From assembly GCA_949289625.1 (NCBI GenBank), contig CASEPH010000488.1:1-10367 (forward strand): a stretch of DNA of 10,367 nucleotides, in the 5' to 3' direction. Shown piece after piece: positions 1 through 5,907 of the stretch. The stretch comes from an uncultured Clostridia bacterium. GTDB taxonomy: Bacteria; Bacillota_A; Clostridia; Oscillospirales; Oscillospiraceae. The notes below the pieces were generated by a model, which searched no databases, was not told the DNA's origin, and saw only the letters and a list, made by a program, of their open reading frames with translations. Position numbers and translations under genes: made by a program. The number at the start of each line of letters is the position of its first letter. Position 1 is the first letter of the stretch.

Positions 1-339
1 GGCCTCCGGATATTCCGCACCAGCCAGCAGGTTCACCCCATAAGCTTCCTCCGTCTCCGTCGTTTCCGTTTCTCCAGGTACGGATTGGGAAGAAGGCTCC
101 GCCGTCTCTTTTGTGCTATCCTGGAGCAAAGCTTCCTGGGACGGTGTGCTTTTCTCCGCAGTGCCCATGTTCTGCATTTGGAAAAACACAGTTCCGCCCC
201 CCGCCAGCACAACCACCAATAGACAGGCCGCCAGGGCATAGGGCCACCGGGGTTTACGCTTTTGTGGCCGTCGGCGGGAATCCATGATATATGCATCGTC
301 GGCCTCGCCGATGTGCTTGAGCAGATCAAACTCCGTCAT
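1..339 (-). CDS. Single-pass membrane protein, probable anti-sigma partner (C-terminus beyond left edge)
   Basis: The first 113 residues are visible; the reading frame is still open at base 1. A short cytoplasmic-type N-terminus (residues 1-32, starting MTEFDLLKHIGEADDAYI, then a run of Arg/Lys) is followed by one hydrophobic helix (about 33-53) and then an outside segment rich in Ser, Thr, Glu and Pro (54-98). The ATG at 339 overlaps the stop of the upstream sigma factor as ATGA, and a strong AGGAGGGG Shine-Dalgarno lies at 348-355, 8 bases upstream, so translation is coupled. This layout (ECF sigma, then a one-helix protein with a small cytoplasmic head) is typical of sigma/anti-sigma pairs in Clostridia, so the inferred role is to hold the sigma factor at the membrane until an outside signal. 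I see no zinc-binding HxxxCxxC anti-sigma motif in the visible head, so the function comes from context, not from a recognised domain. Confidence 0.75.
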   Translation of the reverse strand, partial: MTEFDLLKHIGEADDAYIMDSRRRPQKRKPRWPYALAACLLVVVLAGGGTVFFQMQNMGTAEKSTPSQEALLQDSTKETAEPSSQSVPGETETTETEEAYGVNLLAGAEYPEA

Positions 340-926
340 ATGGCGATCCCCTCCTGTTCCAGTGCTGTCCGCAGCTTCTTCCGCAGCCGGTGCAAAATGG
401 ACGTGACCCGGCTCTCGCTCATGCCGTAGGCCTTGGCAATATCCCCAATAGATGCCATATGCCAGTATCGGCGCAGGAAAATATTTCGGTACTGGACCGG
501 CAGCTGTGCCAAAAAGCCGTTGATCACCGTGGCAATTTCCCGGCTGTTCTCTTCATTTTCCACACTCTCCCGGCCGGAGACGCATTCCCGCAGTTCCTCC
601 AGGGCCAGGGTCGTTTGACCGCCGCCCCGTTTTTCCGCGTGGATTTTCCGGTAGCGGCTCAGGGCCAGATTTCTAGTGATACGCCCCAGCCAGGCCCGAA
701 ACACTTTGGGACGCTGGGGCGGAATATGATTCCAGACCTGCAAATAGGTATCGTTTACACATTCCTCCGCTTCCTCTCGGATCTCCAGAATCCGGATGGC
801 AATTCCTCTGCACCAGGGCCCGTACTTTTCATGGGTCCGGGTGATAGCATCTTCATTGCGTGCCCAATACAGCGCATAGATCTCTTCGTCTTCCATGGAA
901 AGTTCCTCGCTTTCAATGTCCTTCAT
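336..926 (-). CDS. ECF-like sigma-70 family RNA polymerase sigma factor
   Basis: A 196-residue protein with the two-domain layout of ECF sigma factors. Region 2 spans about residues 25-95 (EEAEECVNDTYLQVWNHIP, then the promoter-melting segment FRAWLGRITRNLALSRYRK). A charged linker covers 96-130. Region 4 covers about 138-188, with LPVQYRNIFLRRYW followed by a helix-turn-helix, IGDIAKAYGMSESRVTSILHRL, that should read the -35 element. It probably redirects RNA polymerase to a small regulon in response to a signal passed by the membrane protein encoded next, with which it overlaps by 4 bases. The start is uncertain: the ATG at 926 has GGAAGGAA at 941-948, rather far away at 14 bases, whereas the ATG at 896 (residue 11) has GAGGAA only 6 bases upstream. 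The shorter 186-residue form keeps all of region 2. The regulon cannot be told from sequence. Confidence 0.9.
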   Translation of the reverse strand: MKDIESEELSMEDEEIYALYWARNEDAITRTHEKYGPWCRGIAIRILEIREEAEECVNDTYLQVWNHIPPQRPKVFRAWLGRITRNLALSRYRKIHAEKRGGGQTTLALEELRECVSGRESVENEENSREIATVINGFLAQLPVQYRNIFLRRYWHMASIGDIAKAYGMSESRVTSILHRLRKKLRTALEQEGIAI

Positions 927-953
927 TTTTTCAGACGCAGTTCCTTCCCGGAT

Positions 954-982
954 ATTGTACAGGATTTTCGAAAAAATAAAAA
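954..982 (-). promoter_or_regulatory. Candidate promoter of the sigma factor gene
   Basis: On the minus strand TACAAT (954-959) has a 17-base spacer to TTTTTA (977-982). The -10 is a good sigma-A match but the -35 is poor, so this is tentative. It sits just downstream of the gltX terminator, where a new promoter would be needed. I saw no convincing GGAAC/CGTC-type ECF pair that would show autoregulation. Confidence 0.35.
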
Positions 983-991
983 GATATTATT

Positions 992-1035
992 GAAAAAAGG
1001 AACCTGCTGCAAAATCTAATCATTTTGCAACAGGC
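992..1035 (-). terminator. Rho-independent terminator of gltX
   Basis: Seven bases after the gltX stop, the minus strand forms a 13-bp stem (1022-1034 with 1003-1015) around a 6-base loop. It is fully paired in this orientation, with one G-U pair, and is followed by TTCC and six Ts (993-998). On the plus strand the same stem has a C/A mismatch, so it works best for gltX. Confidence 0.9.
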
Positions 1036-1041
1036 TCAATT

Positions 1042-2538
1042 TTAATTCTTCAGCATGGCTATGCCTGCTTCCATTCTGCGGAGGGTCTCCTCCCGGCCCA
1101 GGATCTGGGCAATCTCAATGGCGCCTCCCGGCGTCACCGATTTGCCTGCTGCTGCGATCCGCAGGGGCCACATGACCTTGCCGATCTTGATTCCTTCTGC
1201 CTCCGCAATGGCATAGAGCGCGTCATGAATGGCGTCGTAGCTCCATGCATCCAGACCGGAAAGCACGGTATATTCCTTTTCCAGCAGCTCCAGAGAGCTC
1301 TCTGCCGTCAGCTTGTTTTTCTTGTTGGTGTAAAGAGAAACATCATATTCCGGCAGGGTCTCAAAGAAATCCACCATAGCAGGAATCTGATCCAGCCGGT
1401 CCAGCCGGGTCTGCAACAGCGGGGGAATCAGCGTCTTATCTACATTGGACGCCGTAATTGCCTGGTCGATCCAGGGCTTTGCCATCTCCGCAAAAACCTC
1501 CGGTGCCAGTTCCTTTAAATAGGCGCTGTTGAAATAGTTCAGTTTTTCCAGATCAAAGGCAGAGGGGGACTTGGAGAGGCCCTCCAGATCAAAGGCCCGG
1601 ATCAGTCCGTCCATATCAAAAAATTCCTGTTCCGCCAGTTCTCCTCTGGGGCTCCAGCCCAGCAGGGCCACATAGTTGCACACCGCTTCCGGCAGATATC
1701 CCATGGCCAGCAGATCCTCATAGGAAGGATCGCCATGCCGCTTGGACATTTTCCGCACATTCCCTGTCTCCGGGTCGGTAATCATCACGCTGGCACAGTG
1801 AACATAGGTGGGAATCTCCCATCCAAAGGCCTCATAGAGCAGGTTATACTTGGGGGAAGAGGACAGATACTCGCTGCCGCGCACCACATGGGTAATGCCC
1901 ATGAGATGGTCGTCCACCACGTTGGCAAAGTTATAGGTAGGCAGTCCATCAGATTTCAGCAGTACCTGATCGTCCAGCTCGCTGTTGTCCACCGTAATGT
2001 CCCCGTACACCGCATCGTGGAAGGTGGTGGAGCCTTCGGGGATCTTCTGCCGAATCACATAGGGCTCCCCGGCCTCCAGCTTTTTTTGGACCTCCTCCGG
2101 GGAAAGGTGCAGACAGTGCCGGTCATACTTGGCGTTGGGATCCTCCTGATGGAGGCTCTGAAGCCGTTCCTCGGAGCAGAAGCAGCGGTACGCCGCCCCC
2201 TTTTCCACCAACAGCTCGGCGTATTTCCGATAGAGCTCCCGGCGTTCGGTCTGGACATAGGGCCCCACAGGACCGCCCACGTCCGGCCCCTCATCGTAGG
2301 TCAGGCCGCAGCCTGCCAGCGTCCGTTTGATCACCGCCACTGCGTCCTCCACCTTCCGCTTCTGATCGGTGTCCTCGATCCGAAGGATGAAGGTACCGCC
2401 GGCATGACGGGCAATGAGATATGTGTACAGGGCTGTGCGCAGATTGCCCACATGCATATGCCCTGTGGGACTGGGGGCAAACCGGGTGCGCACCGTACCC
2501 TTTGGAATCCGTGCTTCCATTTCTTCAAAGAAGTTCAT
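1042..2538 (-). CDS. gltX: Glutamate--tRNA ligase (GluRS)
   Basis: A 498-residue class I aminoacyl-tRNA synthetase that charges tRNA-Glu with glutamate using ATP in the cytoplasm. The HIGH-type signature is HMHVG at 27-31 within FAPSPTGHMHVGNLRTA. The catalytic KMSKR loop is at 263-267. A zinc-knuckle pattern of the E. coli GluRS type is present: Cys119, Cys121, Tyr138 and Cys142. The tRNA-binding Rossmann insert (TFHDAVYGDI, LKSDGLPTYNFANVVDDHLM) and the C-terminal anticodon-binding helices are complete. The ATG at 2538 is supported by AAGGAGG at 2546-2552, 7 bases upstream, so the later Met7 is not needed. In many Firmicutes this enzyme also mischarges tRNA-Gln for repair by GatCAB; whether this copy is discriminating cannot be settled from the sequence alone. 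It is transcribed as a single gene between its own promoter and terminator. Confidence 0.98.
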   Translation of the reverse strand: MNFFEEMEARIPKGTVRTRFAPSPTGHMHVGNLRTALYTYLIARHAGGTFILRIEDTDQKRKVEDAVAVIKRTLAGCGLTYDEGPDVGGPVGPYVQTERRELYRKYAELLVEKGAAYRCFCSEERLQSLHQEDPNAKYDRHCLHLSPEEVQKKLEAGEPYVIRQKIPEGSTTFHDAVYGDITVDNSELDDQVLLKSDGLPTYNFANVVDDHLMGITHVVRGSEYLSSSPKYNLLYEAFGWEIPTYVHCASVMITDPETGNVRKMSKRHGDPSYEDLLAMGYLPEAVCNYVALLGWSPRGELAEQEFFDMDGLIRAFDLEGLSKSPSAFDLEKLNYFNSAYLKELAPEVFAEMAKPWIDQAITASNVDKTLIPPLLQTRLDRLDQIPAMVDFFETLPEYDVSLYTNKKNKLTAESSLELLEKEYTVLSGLDAWSYDAIHDALYAIAEAEGIKIGKVMWPLRIAAAGKSVTPGGAIEIAQILGREETLRRMEAGIAMLKN

Positions 2539-2565
2539 TTGTTTTCCTCCTTACTGCTATACTTC

Positions 2566-2593
2566 ATTATATTTTATCCATCCCCATTGTCAA
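2566..2593 (-). promoter_or_regulatory. Sigma-A promoter of gltX
   Basis: On the minus strand a perfect TTGACA (2588-2593) and a perfect TATAAT (2566-2571) are separated by 16 bases. Transcription would begin near 2559, giving a leader of only about 20 bases. That leaves no room for a T-box or other long leader, so gltX is probably transcribed at a high, constitutive level. Confidence 0.9.
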
Positions 2594-2601
2594 GAGAAAA
2601 C

Positions 2602-2625
2602 AAAAAAAGCGCCCGTTTCGGGCGC
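2602..2625 (-). terminator. Rho-independent terminator of the 63-residue membrane protein gene
   Basis: A 7-bp GC-only stem (2619-2625 with 2609-2615) with a 3-base loop is followed on the minus strand by seven Ts (2602-2608). It ends just before the -35 of the gltX promoter, insulating gltX from the gene upstream. Confidence 0.9.
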
Positions 2626-2630
2626 AAAAT

Positions 2631-2668
2631 CCGGGGTGTGCCGCAAGAAAATTCGCAGCACACCCCGG
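2631..2668 (-). terminator. Second, larger hairpin in tandem with the terminator
   Basis: A perfect 11-bp inverted repeat, CCGGGGTGTGC with GCACACCCCGG (2631-2641 and 2658-2668), encloses a 16-base loop. It lies between the stop of the 63-residue gene and the 2602-2625 terminator. On the minus strand it is followed by only ATTTT, so it could be a weak first terminator or a 3'-end stabilising structure. Confidence 0.6.
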
Positions 2669-2681
2669 CAAAATTCCGACC

Positions 2682-2873
2682 CTATGCCAATTTCAGAAGA
2701 ATCAGCAGCAGCACCGCCACCGCAAGCACAACGCAGACCGCGATGCTCTGGCCCCTGGCGTGGCTACGGCTGACCTCACTGGTCCCATTGGCAGCGTCGT
2801 CCAGGGCCTTCTGGCGCAGCTGATCTGAAATCTGATTGACATGAAAGACGGACCAATGTCCTCCGATCTTCAT
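2682..2873 (-). CDS. Small single-pass membrane protein of unknown function
   Basis: A 63-residue protein that I do not recognise. Residues 1-43 are polar and probably helical (HVNQISDQLRQKALDDAANG, then SEVSRSHARGQS). Residues 44-60 are a continuous hydrophobic helix (IAVCVVLAVAVLLLILL) ending in KLA at the C-terminus, so the protein looks tail-anchored with its N-terminal part probably in the cytoplasm. Translation is well supported: AAAGGAGGT at 2882-2890 is nearly a full anti-16S match with an 8-base spacer. It also has its own near-consensus promoter (2965-2994), a hairpin-bearing leader and terminator hairpins, so it is a one-gene unit. It sits between trpS (divergent) and gltX (same strand), but nothing links it to either. 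It could be a regulator of a membrane complex or a stress-type small protein; that is open. Confidence 0.8.
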   Translation of the reverse strand: MKIGGHWSVFHVNQISDQLRQKALDDAANGTSEVSRSHARGQSIAVCVVLAVAVLLLILLKLA

Positions 2874-2912
2874 CGTGATCTACCTCCTTTGTCCCGGCTT
2901 CCCAGAGCTTGG

Positions 2913-2947
2913 GGAAACGTGCAGGAGAAGCAGGGCTGCACATTTCC
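2913..2947 (-). other. Leader hairpin upstream of the small membrane protein gene
   Basis: On the minus-strand transcript, 2936-2947 pairs with 2913-2924 as an uninterrupted 12-bp stem (one U-G pair) around an 11-base loop. It lies in the roughly 85-base leader between the promoter and the ribosome binding site at 2882-2890. No T-tract follows, so it is not a terminator. It could stabilise the mRNA or be a regulator target. I do not recognise a riboswitch class. Confidence 0.55.
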
Positions 2948-2964
2948 ACGCGCTTCTTTACCTT

Positions 2965-2994
2965 ATTATATCAATCATTCCAATTTATTGTCAA
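2965..2994 (-). promoter_or_regulatory. Sigma-A promoter of the small membrane protein gene
   Basis: On the minus strand TTGACA (2989-2994) and TATAAT (2965-2970) are both perfect, with an 18-base spacer. The -10 is preceded by TGA, making it an extended -10. Predicted start is near 2958. Confidence 0.88.
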
Positions 2995-3014
2995 TCTGTC
3001 ATATGTAATAGACC

Positions 3015-3075
3015 GGCCCTCGCCTTTTTGTTCAGCTTCGCCAGAACAACGGCCAGATATGTCTGCGAGTCGGCC
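3015..3075. other. Foldable non-coding element between divergent promoters
   Basis: The stretch 2995-3114, between the two -35 boxes, holds no plausible gene. Within it, GGCC-CTCGC (3015-3023) can pair with GCGAG-TC-GGCC (3065-3075), leaving a 2-base bulge. Inside lies a second stem, TTGTTC (3028-3033) with GAACAA (3044-3049). The folding is possible on either strand. I found no promoter or terminator around it that would make it a separate RNA, so its meaning is unknown. Confidence 0.35.
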
Positions 3076-3114
3076 CTTGTTCCAGTAATTTGCGGGCAAA
3101 AAAGGATTTATGAA

Positions 3115-3143
3115 TTGAAAAAAAAGACATACTGTGATAGAAT
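3115..3143 (+). promoter_or_regulatory. Sigma-A promoter of trpS
   Basis: TTGAAA (3115-3120), a 17-base spacer, then TAGAAT (3138-3143) preceded by TGA, an extended -10. Transcription would start near 3150, leaving a leader of about 54 bases. No T-box specifier stem or antiterminator fits in this space. Confidence 0.85.
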
Positions 3144-3203
3144 ACATGGGATTATGGATTACTGTTTCCGTTTACTTCGGAACAAGGTAAAGAAGGTTAT
3201 ATC

Positions 3204-4202
3204 ATGGAAAACAAAAAAGTTCTGCTCTCCGGCATCCAGCCCAGCGGTGATTTGACCCTGGGTTCCTATCTGGGCGCCATCAAAAACTGGGCAGATTTGG
3301 CGAAAGAATTTGACTGCTATTATTTTATGGCAGATATGCACACCATTACCGTCCGTCAGAACCCCGCCGATCTCCGGCGGCACACCCAGGAACAGCTGGC
3401 ACAGTACATCGCCTGTGGTCTGGATCCCAAGGAAAACACCCTGTTTATCCAGTCCCACGTCCATCAGCACGCGGAGCTGGGCTGGGTGCTTCAGTGCTAC
3501 ACCATGTTCGGCGAACTCTCCCGGATGACGCAGTTTAAGGATAAAAGTGCGAAAAATGCTGAAAATATCAACGGCGGACTGTTTGCCTATCCCTGTCTGA
3601 TGGCAGCGGACATCCTGCTCTATCAGCCGGATTATGTCCCTGTGGGAGAGGATCAAAAGCAGCACGTGGAGCTGACCCGGGACATCGCCAACCGCTTCAA
3701 TGGCATTTACGGCGAAACCTTCAAGGTTCCGGAGCCCTATATTCCCAAGGTGGGTGCCCGCGTGATGAGCCTTCAGTCCCCTACCAGTAAAATGTCCAAG
3801 TCCGATCCCGACGCCAACGGCTGCGTCTATCTCAAGGACGATAACGACACCGTCATGCGGAAGTTCAAGCGTGCTGTCACCGACAGCGAAACCTGCGTCC
3901 GGTTTGACCGGGAAAATAAACCCGGCATCTCCAACCTGATGGAGATCTATTCCGCTTGTACCGGCAAGTCTTTCCAGGAGATTGAACGGGAATTCGACGG
4001 AAAGGGCTACGGCGAATTCAAGCCTGCCGTAGGCGAGGCAGTCCTTGCCGTCATTGGTCCCATCCGGGACGAGGCCCAGCGTATTCTCAAGGACAAGGCC
4101 TATCTGGAGAGCATCTACAAGGCCGGCGCGGAAAAGGCTTCCTATATTGCAAATAAAACACTGCGGAAGGTCTATAAAAAAGTGGGCTTTATTGCCCGCT
4201 GA
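3204..4202 (+). CDS. trpS: Tryptophan--tRNA ligase (TrpRS)
   Basis: A 332-residue class I synthetase of the short bacterial type, the usual length for this family; it charges tRNA-Trp in the cytoplasm. The N-terminal nucleotide-binding signature is SGIQPSGDLTLGSYLGA (9-25), where TLGS takes the place of HIGH. MAADILLY (133-140) carries the aspartate that reads the indole ring in known TrpRS. VGEDQKQHVELTRDIA (147-162) is a conserved family segment. The catalytic loop is KMSKS at 196-200. The C-terminal helical anticodon-binding domain is complete. AGAAGGT lies about 8 bases before the ATG. The next gene starts 14 bases after the stop, so the two are probably co-transcribed, though their functions are unrelated. 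Confidence 0.98.
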   Translation: MENKKVLLSGIQPSGDLTLGSYLGAIKNWADLAKEFDCYYFMADMHTITVRQNPADLRRHTQEQLAQYIACGLDPKENTLFIQSHVHQHAELGWVLQCYTMFGELSRMTQFKDKSAKNAENINGGLFAYPCLMAADILLYQPDYVPVGEDQKQHVELTRDIANRFNGIYGETFKVPEPYIPKVGARVMSLQSPTSKMSKSDPDANGCVYLKDDNDTVMRKFKRAVTDSETCVRFDRENKPGISNLMEIYSACTGKSFQEIEREFDGKGYGEFKPAVGEAVLAVIGPIRDEAQRILKDKAYLESIYKAGAEKASYIANKTLRKVYKKVGFIAR

Positions 4203-4216
4203 GAAAGGATGATCCC

Positions 4217-5299
4217 ATGGCAACACAGCAGCAGATCCTGACTGTATTTATCGCCATTCTCGCAGCGGCGCTGGTTGCCTTTGTGCTCACGCCGCTGGTC
4301 AAACACTATTCCGTCCGGTTCGGATTTGTGGATATTCCCAAGGACAACCTGCGGATGCATCACAAGCCCATTCCCACCATCGGCGGCCTTGCCATCTATG
4401 CAGCATTTGTCCTGGTGGCGCTGGTGATGAACGGATTCTCCAAGGAGCTTATGGGCATCTTGGTGGGAGGAACCATCATTGTTCTGCTGGGCGTCATCGA
4501 CGATAAATACGACCTCAACGCCAAGCTGAAATTCGCCATACAGTTTCTAGCCGCCGTTTTGCCTGTGTCTCAGGGCTGCGTCATTGACTATATTTCCAAT
4601 CCCTTTCCCGTGGGTGGTCCCTACATTGCCTTGGGGGTGCTTTCCATCCCCATCACTCTGATCTGGATCGTGGCCATCACCAACGCCGTCAACTTTATTG
4701 ACGGTCTGGACGGCCTCAGCGTAGGGGTATGCTCCATCAGCTGCCTGAGCATGGCGGTCATTGCCCTGTCTTTGGGACAGTCCCGGGAAGCATTGATCCT
4801 GGGTGCGCTGCTGGGGGCCTGTCTGGGCTTTCTGCCCTACAACCTCAATCCCGCCAAGATCTTTATGGGAGATACCGGCGCCACATTTCTAGGCTTTGTT
4901 TTGGCCTGCATGTCCGTCAGCGGCCTGTTTAAACTCTATACGGTGATCTCCTTTGCCGTCCCCATTCTAGTGCTGGGCATTCCGCTGTTTGACATTACCT
5001 TTGCTTGTCTGCGGCGTATCTGGAACCATGTGAGCCCCATGCACCCTGATCGTAGCCATATCCATCACAGACTTATTGATGTAGGCTTCAATCAGCGGCA
5101 AAGTGTGGCCATCCTCTATGTGGCAGCCTCTCTGCTGGGGGTCTGTGCCGTGATGGTCAGCACCAGCGGCCCCGGGAAAGCTTTGATGGTTCTGGCGGCG
5201 GTGATTGCCATCGGCATCATCTCCCTGCGGATCCTCTCTCAGCGGATTGATCCTTCCTCCCATTCCCACGACGACCAAAATACTGCCGCAAAGAAATAA
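4217..5299 (+). CDS. MraY-family polyprenyl-phosphate GlcNAc-1-phosphate transferase (TagO/WecA type)
   Basis: A 360-residue polytopic membrane enzyme with roughly ten hydrophobic helices. Family members transfer a sugar-1-phosphate, usually GlcNAc-1-phosphate from UDP-GlcNAc, to undecaprenyl phosphate on the cytoplasmic face, the first step of wall teichoic acid or other surface glycan synthesis. Visible motifs are the Mg-binding DDKYD at 95-99, NAVNFIDGLDGL at 156-167, the catalytic-loop FMGDTG at 216-221, and HPDRSHIHHRL at 276-286. The HIHH motif marks the TagO/WecA branch and separates it from MraY of peptidoglycan synthesis. The tail (341-360) is polar, with a SSHSHDD stretch. AAAGGA lies 7 bases before the ATG. 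No polymer-synthesis genes are visible nearby, so which glycan it starts is unknown. Confidence 0.93.
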   Translation: MATQQQILTVFIAILAAALVAFVLTPLVKHYSVRFGFVDIPKDNLRMHHKPIPTIGGLAIYAAFVLVALVMNGFSKELMGILVGGTIIVLLGVIDDKYDLNAKLKFAIQFLAAVLPVSQGCVIDYISNPFPVGGPYIALGVLSIPITLIWIVAITNAVNFIDGLDGLSVGVCSISCLSMAVIALSLGQSREALILGALLGACLGFLPYNLNPAKIFMGDTGATFLGFVLACMSVSGLFKLYTVISFAVPILVLGIPLFDITFACLRRIWNHVSPMHPDRSHIHHRLIDVGFNQRQSVAILYVAASLLGVCAVMVSTSGPGKALMVLAAVIAIGIISLRILSQRIDPSSHSHDDQNTAAKK

Positions 5300-5305
5300 A
5301 GACAA

Positions 5306-5337
5306 GGGCAGCCCATGCTGCCCCCGCCTTTTCTTTT
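5306..5337. terminator. Two-way terminator between converging units
   Basis: GGGCAGC (5306-5312) pairs with GCTGCCC (5317-5323) around a 4-base loop. On the plus strand it is followed after CCGCC by TTTTCTTTT; on the minus strand by TTGTCTTTATTT. Both T-tracts are imperfect, so each direction is of moderate strength. It serves the transferase gene on one side and the small-protein cluster on the other. Confidence 0.75.
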
Positions 5338-5340
5338 CGA

Positions 5341-5550
5341 TCACAGCATAAGATACAGCATTGCAGCCACCAGCGGCCATATGCCATCCTGGTCTCCCTC
5401 CTTTGCCAAAAGGTAGACCAGCAGCAAGATCAGCAGGTCGTCGCTGTCCAGCCGTCCCAGACGCTCCAGAATGCCATCGAGACCGCTGCGTTTTTCCCCC
5501 TTTACCGGGTGGATGCACTGTGCCGGCTCTCCTACATAGGGGTTGAACAT
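5341..5550 (-). CDS. Small hydrophobic protein of unknown function (third of a small-gene trio)
   Basis: A 69-residue protein, not recognised. The first 35 residues are polar (PVKGEKRSGLDGILERLGRL). Then come two short hydrophobic stretches, DDLLILLLVYLLA (37-49) and IWPLVAAMLYLML (57-69), joined by the acidic turn KEGDQDG. The last stretch reaches the stop, so this looks like a membrane hairpin or an amphipathic oligomerising tail. The start at 5550 is 9 bases after the stop of the preceding small gene, and the GAGG used for ribosome binding overlaps that stop (TGAGG), so translation should be coupled. Short Leu-rich tails bounded by acidic residues occur in small hypothetical proteins of Clostridia, as far as I recall, but I know of no assigned function. 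Confidence 0.72.
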   Translation of the reverse strand: MFNPYVGEPAQCIHPVKGEKRSGLDGILERLGRLDSDDLLILLLVYLLAKEGDQDGIWPLVAAMLYLML

Positions 5551-5559
5551 TCCATCGCC

Positions 5560-5907
5560 TCACAGTTCTATGGTCTTGGATACAGCTCTTGCCGTGTGCA
5601 TCAGGCGAATGGCCCGGATGGCCCGATTCAATTTTTCCTGTTTTTCTTCCTTCAGCAGCGGCTGCAGCGCCTCCAGGAACGACGTACTTTGGCAGGGACT
5701 TCCCCCGCTCTGTACAGCGCTCAGGATCCCCTGTAGCTTTTCCGGGGAGATTTCATCCATCAGCCCACCCAGGGATCCTGGCTGTGCATCCGATTCCGTC
5801 TCCGACGCCCCAGGGCCCAAACCGAGCTGCTTTGCCATGGCCTCCACCTGCTCCATGGCTCCGGGCTGCGACAGGAAGCTGCTGATGGCAGCGCTAAGAT
5901 CTTCCAT
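5560..5907 (-). CDS. Small helical protein of unknown function (second of a small-gene trio)
   Basis: A 115-residue soluble protein, not recognised. Residues 1-30 form a helical region (LSAAISSFLSQPGAMEQVEAMAKQLG by my reading, 4-29). Then come a flexible Gly/Ser/Glu-rich linker (31-46), a second helical part (GLMDEISPEKLQGILSAV) and a basic C-terminal helix (LKEEKQEKLNRAIRAIRLMH). The QPGAMEQVEAMAKQLG stretch recalls the short helical repeat of STI1-type chaperone-binding domains; that is only a resemblance. The ATG at 5907 lies inside the end of the preceding gene, overlapping by 14 bases in another frame. Only a weak purine-rich site (GGAAAAG) precedes it, so translational coupling is likely. 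No signal peptide or membrane helix is seen. Confidence 0.72.
   Translation of the reverse strand: MEDLSAAISSFLSQPGAMEQVEAMAKQLGLGPGASETESDAQPGSLGGLMDEISPEKLQGILSAVQSGGSPCQSTSFLEALQPLLKEEKQEKLNRAIRAIRLMHTARAVSKTIEL

Noticed and set aside
1735..2823. Open frame of about 360 codons on the plus strand opposite gltX
   Set aside because: It lies almost wholly antisense to a complete gltX, runs on through its promoter and terminators, and has a composition typical of the reverse of a GC-rich gene. No ribosome site or family resemblance.
3146..3190. 14-codon frame with one Trp codon just before trpS, considered as an attenuator leader peptide
   Set aside because: Its ATG lies upstream of the predicted transcription start (near 3150), there is no ribosome site, only a single Trp codon, and no terminator/antiterminator pair follows.
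2875..3255. 126-codon plus-strand open frame in the gap before trpS
   Set aside because: It overlaps the start of trpS in another frame, spans the trpS promoter, and has no recognisable protein features. Treated as non-coding.
3159..4226. Open frame of about 355 codons on the minus strand opposite trpS
   Set aside because: It covers the whole of trpS in reverse and reads into its leader. No family features; a shadow of codon bias.
4967..5563. 198-codon open frame on the minus strand overlapping the transferase and third trio gene
   Set aside because: It is out of frame with the better-supported 69-residue gene, crosses the two-way terminator and runs antisense into the transferase.
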